This document shows, piece by piece, positions 60,267-64,000 of a stretch of 64,000 nt of DNA. Source of the DNA: Hymenobacter negativus (GTDB taxonomy: Bacteria > Bacteroidota > Bacteroidia > Cytophagales > Hymenobacteraceae). The translations under genes and the position numbers were made by a program. The stretch is from NCBI RefSeq assembly GCF_017571495.1, contig NZ_JAGETZ010000006.1:124001-188000 (forward strand), in the 5' to 3' direction. The notes beneath the pieces were generated by a model that made no database searches, was not told where the DNA came from, and worked only from the letters and a program-made list of their open reading frames with translations. Position 1 is the stretch's first letter. Each line of letters opens with the position of its first letter.

Positions 60267-61460
60267 ATGCAAAACGCCGAAGAAAACCTCAACACCGAAT
60301 CCAATGACATTGCGGGCAACCGCATTGATGGGCCCGTCGGCAACACCGCCGCCCAGCACAACGGCGGCCCTGGCATCGGCCAGCCCGGCACCGATGCCGC
60401 GGCTCCGGCTGGCACGCCCAACGTGGAAAACCCAGCTGCTCCGACCTCCAGCGAATCGTTGGCGGCCTCCGAAACCAGTGTAGGCCAGGGTGCCGTGGAT
60501 GGTGAGACCGAACCCCAGGAAAACAAGGAAGCCAACCCCGACGACCTGAAACCTACCGATACTTACGGGGGCAATTTCAGCAACAGCACCCAGGGCAGCT
60601 ACCGCGACCAGGACCGCCGCGACAACCAGGACAGTGACCCCAGCCGGGGTGAGTTTGGGGCTCACGGCCAGCAGGGAGCCACCCACGGTGGCTTCGGCAA
60701 CCAAAACCGGCTGGCTGACTACGAGCCCCACAACACCGCCGAGGACCGGTATTATGGCGGTCCGGGTGCTCCTGGCGAGCAAACCAATTCTTACCGCGAA
60801 TACGACGGCCGCGACGAGCGCCCCGATGCCCGCACCGAGTACGGCTTCGAAGCCGGGACCACCGTTTCCCTCGACCCCTCCTCCAAAACCACCGATACCA
60901 ACGACAACGGCTCGCCGAAAGGCACCGATAGCGGCTACGCTCAGGATTACGGCCACACCTCGCTCCGGGCCATGCAGGGCGTCGGCCCCCAAAGCAATAC
61001 TACCGGGACAGACCGCCGCAACCAGAACGAGGACTACATGCCTGCACCCGCTAGCCCCTCCAACACCACCGCTGGCACGGCCAACCCCGAAACCGGTGGC
61101 CAACGCCCTGCTGCCGGTAGCCAAGGCTACGGCGACCGCGGCCGCGACCAAGCCAACGAAGCCCCGGACTTTGGCACTGGTAACGAGCGCAACGGCTATG
61201 TGCAGCCCAATGCTAACAAAGGTGATGCGGCTCAGGGCACCGGCTCTCGCGGCGGTTCCTACAACGATGCCTATGATGACAGCCAGCCCAACAGCCGCAC
61301 CGGCTCACCAGCCAGAGGTGAGGAGCGTAGCGAAGACCGCAACCACAATTACGGCAGCAGCGCCCGCACCGAAAACCGCTCAGCCGAAGGCGACGACAAC
61401 GCCGCCGACCACGGTGCTCCCCGCCGCAACGCCGGCCGTGATGGCGAAGCAGACGAATAA
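60267..61460 (+). CDS. hydrophilic low-complexity protein
   Basis: A 397-residue protein with almost no hydrophobic core: Asn, Gly, Asp, Arg and Thr dominate, with phrases such as SYRDQDRRDNQDSDPSRGEF and GGFGNQNRLADYE. It contains no Cys and looks disordered. The start MQNAEENLN (60267) is taken, since the in-frame codon at 60237 adds a hydrophobic peptide that does not fit. Function is unknown; a stress or desiccation role is a guess. The opposite strand also carries a long frame, which I read as its shadow. Confidence 0.65.
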   Translation: MQNAEENLNTESNDIAGNRIDGPVGNTAAQHNGGPGIGQPGTDAAAPAGTPNVENPAAPTSSESLAASETSVGQGAVDGETEPQENKEANPDDLKPTDTYGGNFSNSTQGSYRDQDRRDNQDSDPSRGEFGAHGQQGATHGGFGNQNRLADYEPHNTAEDRYYGGPGAPGEQTNSYREYDGRDERPDARTEYGFEAGTTVSLDPSSKTTDTNDNGSPKGTDSGYAQDYGHTSLRAMQGVGPQSNTTGTDRRNQNEDYMPAPASPSNTTAGTANPETGGQRPAAGSQGYGDRGRDQANEAPDFGTGNERNGYVQPNANKGDAAQGTGSRGGSYNDAYDDSQPNSRTGSPARGEERSEDRNHNYGSSARTENRSAEGDDNAADHGAPRRNAGRDGEADE

Positions 61461-61513
61461 ATAGAAAACGCCTGTCATCCTGAGCGCAGCGAAGGATGAC
61501 AGGCGTTTTCTAT
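61461..61513. terminator. perfect 20-bp bidirectional hairpin (GTCATCCTGAGCG family)
   Basis: ATAGAAAACGCCTGTCATCC pairs with its exact reverse complement around TGAGCGCAGCGAA. It lies between convergent genes and contains the stop codon of the minus-strand gene (61510-61512). Confidence 0.85.
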
Positions 61514-62487
61514 CGGTGCACCTTCACGTTGATGTCGTATTGGTAGCGGGGAGGGCCGCCCAGCGGAATGGCAAAAAAGGGCATGGCCGTGTTGTACTGG
61601 TCGGTCACGTAGAACACCATGTCGTTGGGGGCAGGCTTGGTTGATGTAAGGCGAAAATCGAGGCTGAGACCGTGCTCTTTAGGTGAAACCTGGAAGACGC
61701 TGCTGGTCCATTCACCGTCGCCGCTCATGGTGCCAGGCTGGCCGTTTTTGGCAATGCTGAATACGTTGAGCGTAGCCGCGTTGTCCGCATCAAAGTTGCT
61801 TTGCTTAATGCTCACCACCTTGTCGTTCACGAAAGGGTAGAGGTGCACGGTGGTTTTGCTGGCTGTAGCCGGCAGCCGGAAGCAGTACTCGTAGGTAAAA
61901 GCATTGCCACCTTCTACTGATATGTTTTCGGTGGGGCTGGTGCTGAAAAAGTAGCGATACAAGTTGCCATCGTTGCCGGTCAAGCCGCGGGCTACCAGTT
62001 TGAAGACGTGGCCTTTGAACTCGTCCACCATTTCGCCTTCCAGCGGGTTGAGTGGGCCGAAGGTGTACCACTTGCCGTCGTACTTTGGGTCGGCCCCGAA
62101 GGTCATGCTCTTAAGCAGGCGGCCGGGCGGCGTGGGGTTGGTTGGGCGCGGGTCCCGGGCCTGCGGGCCACTAAATGTGCCGGGCCCGCCGTACAGGTTG
62201 AACGAGGTAGTGGTATTAGCCGGCCCCTTGAGGTCGTCGTTTTTGCCACCGCAGTCTGGGTCCCACACCCGGATGTAAACGGGGGTACGCTGCTGCTCGG
62301 GGATGAGGAAAAAGAAGGTCTGGGTGAAGTCGTCGTCGCCCCACATTTTGTCCGACTGCGCGCCGAACGTGACCAGGCTTTCTACCCGCTCGCCAGCGTT
62401 AGGCACGGCCTGGGCGTGCGCGTTGGTTAGCGGTAAGGTCCACAAGGCTACCAGTGCACCACTATACCAAAAGCATTGTTTTACCAT
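61510..62487 (-). CDS. secreted hypothetical protein
   Basis: A 325-residue exported protein (signal peptide ending at TNAHAQAVP). The rest looks like beta-sandwich sequence, with VYIRVWDPDCGGKND, NLYRYFFSTSPTENI and MVFYVTDQYNTAMPFFAIPL. I recognise no catalytic motif or sorting tail. The stop lies inside the shared terminator hairpin. Confidence 0.7.
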   Translation of the reverse strand: MVKQCFWYSGALVALWTLPLTNAHAQAVPNAGERVESLVTFGAQSDKMWGDDDFTQTFFFLIPEQQRTPVYIRVWDPDCGGKNDDLKGPANTTTSFNLYGGPGTFSGPQARDPRPTNPTPPGRLLKSMTFGADPKYDGKWYTFGPLNPLEGEMVDEFKGHVFKLVARGLTGNDGNLYRYFFSTSPTENISVEGGNAFTYEYCFRLPATASKTTVHLYPFVNDKVVSIKQSNFDADNAATLNVFSIAKNGQPGTMSGDGEWTSSVFQVSPKEHGLSLDFRLTSTKPAPNDMVFYVTDQYNTAMPFFAIPLGGPPRYQYDINVKVHR

Positions 62488-62574
62488 GTGGCCAAGTTAC
62501 CCATGCCAATTCAATTGCTGGGCTTGTGCCGGGACGGATTTGTCGGAAATTATTCGGAATCCGCTGCTAAATTG

Positions 62575-62582
62575 TATGTTTA
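62575..62582 (+). promoter_or_regulatory. possible -7 element of the DinB gene
   Basis: TATGTTTA, one base from TAnnTTTG, 20 bp before the ATG at 62603. Confidence 0.35.
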
Positions 62583-62602
62583 CGACTTGTTAGCCTCGCA
62601 CT

Positions 62603-63199
62603 ATGCCCGCTGCCGTCCGCGCCACTTCTGATTTTTTCGACCAGCTGACCAATGACCTGCTGGTGCTGCGGGTAGTGGCCCAGCAACGTTTCCGGCCCTT
62701 GAGCGCCGAAGAGCTGAACCGGCGGCCCAGCCCCAGCCGCTGGAGCGCCGGTCAGTGCCTGGAACACCTCAACATCGTGGGCGGCTACTACTTGCCCAGC
62801 ATCGCGGCCCGCATCAAGAAGGCCCAGGAGCGCGGCTCTAAACCAGCCCAAATTGCTAAATCAGGCTATATCGGGCGGCGTTTCATTGAGGCCATGCGCG
62901 CGCCGGTTAGTGAGAAAACCTACGTTACACCGCAACGCTACGCGCCCACCGGCACCCGGCTGCCCCGCACCGTGGCGGAGGTATTCAGCCGGCAGATTGA
63001 CGAATTGCTGCGCCTTGTGCTGCTGGCCCGGCAGGTCAACGCCAACGCTATTCGCATTCCCAACGCCATTTTCCCGCTGCTGTTGTTTCGCCTTACCGAC
63101 CAGCTCGAATTTCTGGTTGTGCACATTCAGCGCCACATTGCCCAGGCAGAAGCTGTGCTAACAGGCAATGGCGTGGCCGCCAAAGCATCGGTGGGCTAA
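62603..63199 (+). CDS. DinB family protein
   Basis: A 198-residue four-helix protein of the DinB/YfiT superfamily. It shows SPSRWSAGQCLEHLNIVGGY with the first metal-ligand His, a central helix pair and VVHIQRHIAQAEAVL with two more His. Members act as thiol transferases or have unknown roles; the metal site looks complete. It is a lone gene and ends at a strong terminator. Confidence 0.88.
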   Translation: MPAAVRATSDFFDQLTNDLLVLRVVAQQRFRPLSAEELNRRPSPSRWSAGQCLEHLNIVGGYYLPSIAARIKKAQERGSKPAQIAKSGYIGRRFIEAMRAPVSEKTYVTPQRYAPTGTRLPRTVAEVFSRQIDELLRLVLLARQVNANAIRIPNAIFPLLLFRLTDQLEFLVVHIQRHIAQAEAVLTGNGVAAKASVG

Positions 63200-63230
63200 G
63201 CTGGTATCCACGCTAAAAGCATTCGCCTAA

Positions 63231-63289
63231 AGCTGCCACAAATAAAAACCGCGCCGAGTTATCAGTGCGGGTTTTTATTTGTGGCAGCT
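63231..63289. terminator. bidirectional terminator
   Basis: AGCTGCCACAAATAAAAACC pairs with its near-exact reverse complement around a GC-flanked loop, between convergent dinB-type and barrel genes. Confidence 0.9.
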
Positions 63290-63305
63290 GCGTCGCGAGG
63301 ATAAC

Positions 63306-64000
63306 TTACTTGTTGCCAAAGAAATAGTTGGCCGTTAGCTGGAAGCCGCGGTTATATATTTTGCCGTCGGTGTCGTTGCCGTCCGGGTCATTTGGGGTAA
63401 GATTCAGCAGGCCCAGGCTGTAGCCTATCTGCGCCTGGAATGGGCCAACGCGGTAGCCAAGACCAGCGTTGAGCCCGGCATCAAAGCGACGAAACGTGGC
63501 AATAACCTCCGGAGAACTGGCCAGTCCGTTGTTCAAGGCGTCGTCCAGTTGCGTGTTGGCATTTTGCTTGCTGCCGTATTCTATGGTCAGGGCGATGGGA
63601 AAAGAATTAACGGCCCCACTCATCAGTACGTCGGGGTCGTTGCTGGTAATGGCCAGTTTGCTGGAGCCGTTCCCTCCTACACCAAAAGCTACGTAAGGTC
63701 CCGCAAATACCTGAAAGCCATTATCGGTATCGGAGGTGTACACAAAGTTGAGAGGTACCTCTAAATAATTGAGTTTGGGCGTCGCAGTATAGGTAATGGT
63801 GGTAACGTAGGGAACATTGGTGTTGTCAACGGCTGAAAATTTCAACTCGGCACCTTTCTGGCTGAAAAGCAGCGAAGGCTGGAAAGCGAATTTGCCAAAC
63901 CCCACATTAAGCGTTCCACCAACCTGAACGCCTGCGATAGCACTCGCTTCGTTGGAAAGTCCAGCCGGTATGTTGCCATACTTGTACGAAAAATTTGAAA
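63306..64000 (-). CDS. outer-membrane beta-barrel protein (PorT-like), N-terminus outside window
   Basis: The frame is open from the stop at 63306 to the right edge (about 231 codons). Alternating strands such as FGKFAFQPSLLFSQKGAEL, LNYLEVPLNFVYTSD, GFQVFAGPYVAFGVGG and GPFQAQIGYSLGLLNL, and the terminal FQLTANYFFGNK, fit the PorT-type outer-membrane barrel family (OMP_b-brl_2). The segment before it (SNFSYKYGN) fits the first strand pair, so only the signal and first strand are probably missing. Confidence 0.85.
   Translation of the reverse strand, partial: SNFSYKYGNIPAGLSNEASAIAGVQVGGTLNVGFGKFAFQPSLLFSQKGAELKFSAVDNTNVPYVTTITYTATPKLNYLEVPLNFVYTSDTDNGFQVFAGPYVAFGVGGNGSSKLAITSNDPDVLMSGAVNSFPIALTIEYGSKQNANTQLDDALNNGLASSPEVIATFRRFDAGLNAGLGYRVGPFQAQIGYSLGLLNLTPNDPDGNDTDGKIYNRGFQLTANYFFGNK

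Noticed and set aside
60162..61151. 329-codon open frame on the minus strand, opposite the disordered protein
   Set aside because: It is Gly/Ala/Val-rich without family features, and the plus-strand protein has better start placement and more natural codon choice. Long antisense frames are expected in GC-rich DNA.

Overview
The window is GC-rich chromosomal DNA that looks like a member of the Bacteroidota, most likely Hymenobacter or a close relative in the Cytophagales (inference from gene content; no rRNA or tRNA gene was recognised). Supporting marks are the gliding lipoprotein GldH beside a RicT/PSP1 protein, two secreted proteins with type IX (Por) sorting tails, a PorE-like TPR/beta-propeller/OmpA protein, a GWxTD protein, a DUF2723 membrane protein, a HmuY lipoprotein, and promoters of the Bacteroidota form TAnnTTTG with a TTG about 21 bp upstream. 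Several genes start with GTG or TTG, and Shine-Dalgarno sequences are rare.

Layout. 1-7.95 kb: a truncated lipoprotein, a UvrA2-type ATPase with msrB, a secreted protein whose signal peptide lies in another frame, a PH-like protein, an NCS1 nucleobase permease and a small secreted protein. 8-18.2 kb: an M1 aminopeptidase lipoprotein, a GNAT acetyltransferase, an osmolyte ABC transporter (permease/binding-protein fusion plus ATPase), an M28 peptidase, a pirin and a GH43 glycosidase. 18.4-27.1 kb: a bacilliredoxin, then a complete heme-uptake locus (TonB receptor, HmuY, HmuT, HmuU, VOC protein, HmuV, HmuS and a small Cys-rich protein) behind a promoter with two Fur-type operators. 27-39 kb: an EamA protein, PorE-like and TPR proteins, RecQ, KdsD, mannose-1-phosphate guanylyltransferase, a secreted protein, RlmB and a GWxTD protein. 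39-52 kb: DUF2723 protein, a T9SS cupredoxin, BirA, RsfS, FtsH, a LutC-like protein, LpxH, a propeller-like protein, a Zn-dependent alcohol dehydrogenase, a 21-bp minisatellite and a small conserved protein. 52-64 kb: an NHL-repeat protein, an S8 peptidase with T9SS tail, an M57 metallopeptidase, RicT, GldH, a cold-shock protein, a disordered hydrophilic protein, a secreted protein, DinB, and an outer-membrane barrel cut by the right edge.

How the genes work together. The heme locus reads as one pathway: capture at the surface (HmuY, receptor), periplasmic binding and import (HmuT, HmuU, HmuV), and cytoplasmic handling (HmuS). KdsD and LpxH serve lipopolysaccharide synthesis; the guanylyltransferase supplies GDP-mannose. 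The osmolyte transporter is a two-gene unit.

Most unusual features. The binding domain fused to the osmolyte permease appears circularly permuted. The intergenic DNA is full of palindromic elements: one is a perfect 32-bp inverted repeat that holds the start codons of two divergent genes at its ends, and four different ones separate cistrons of the heme locus. Two 21-bp tandem repeats occur, one of them inside the osmolyte ATPase gene in frame. The HmuY homologue has no His or Met in its mature sequence.
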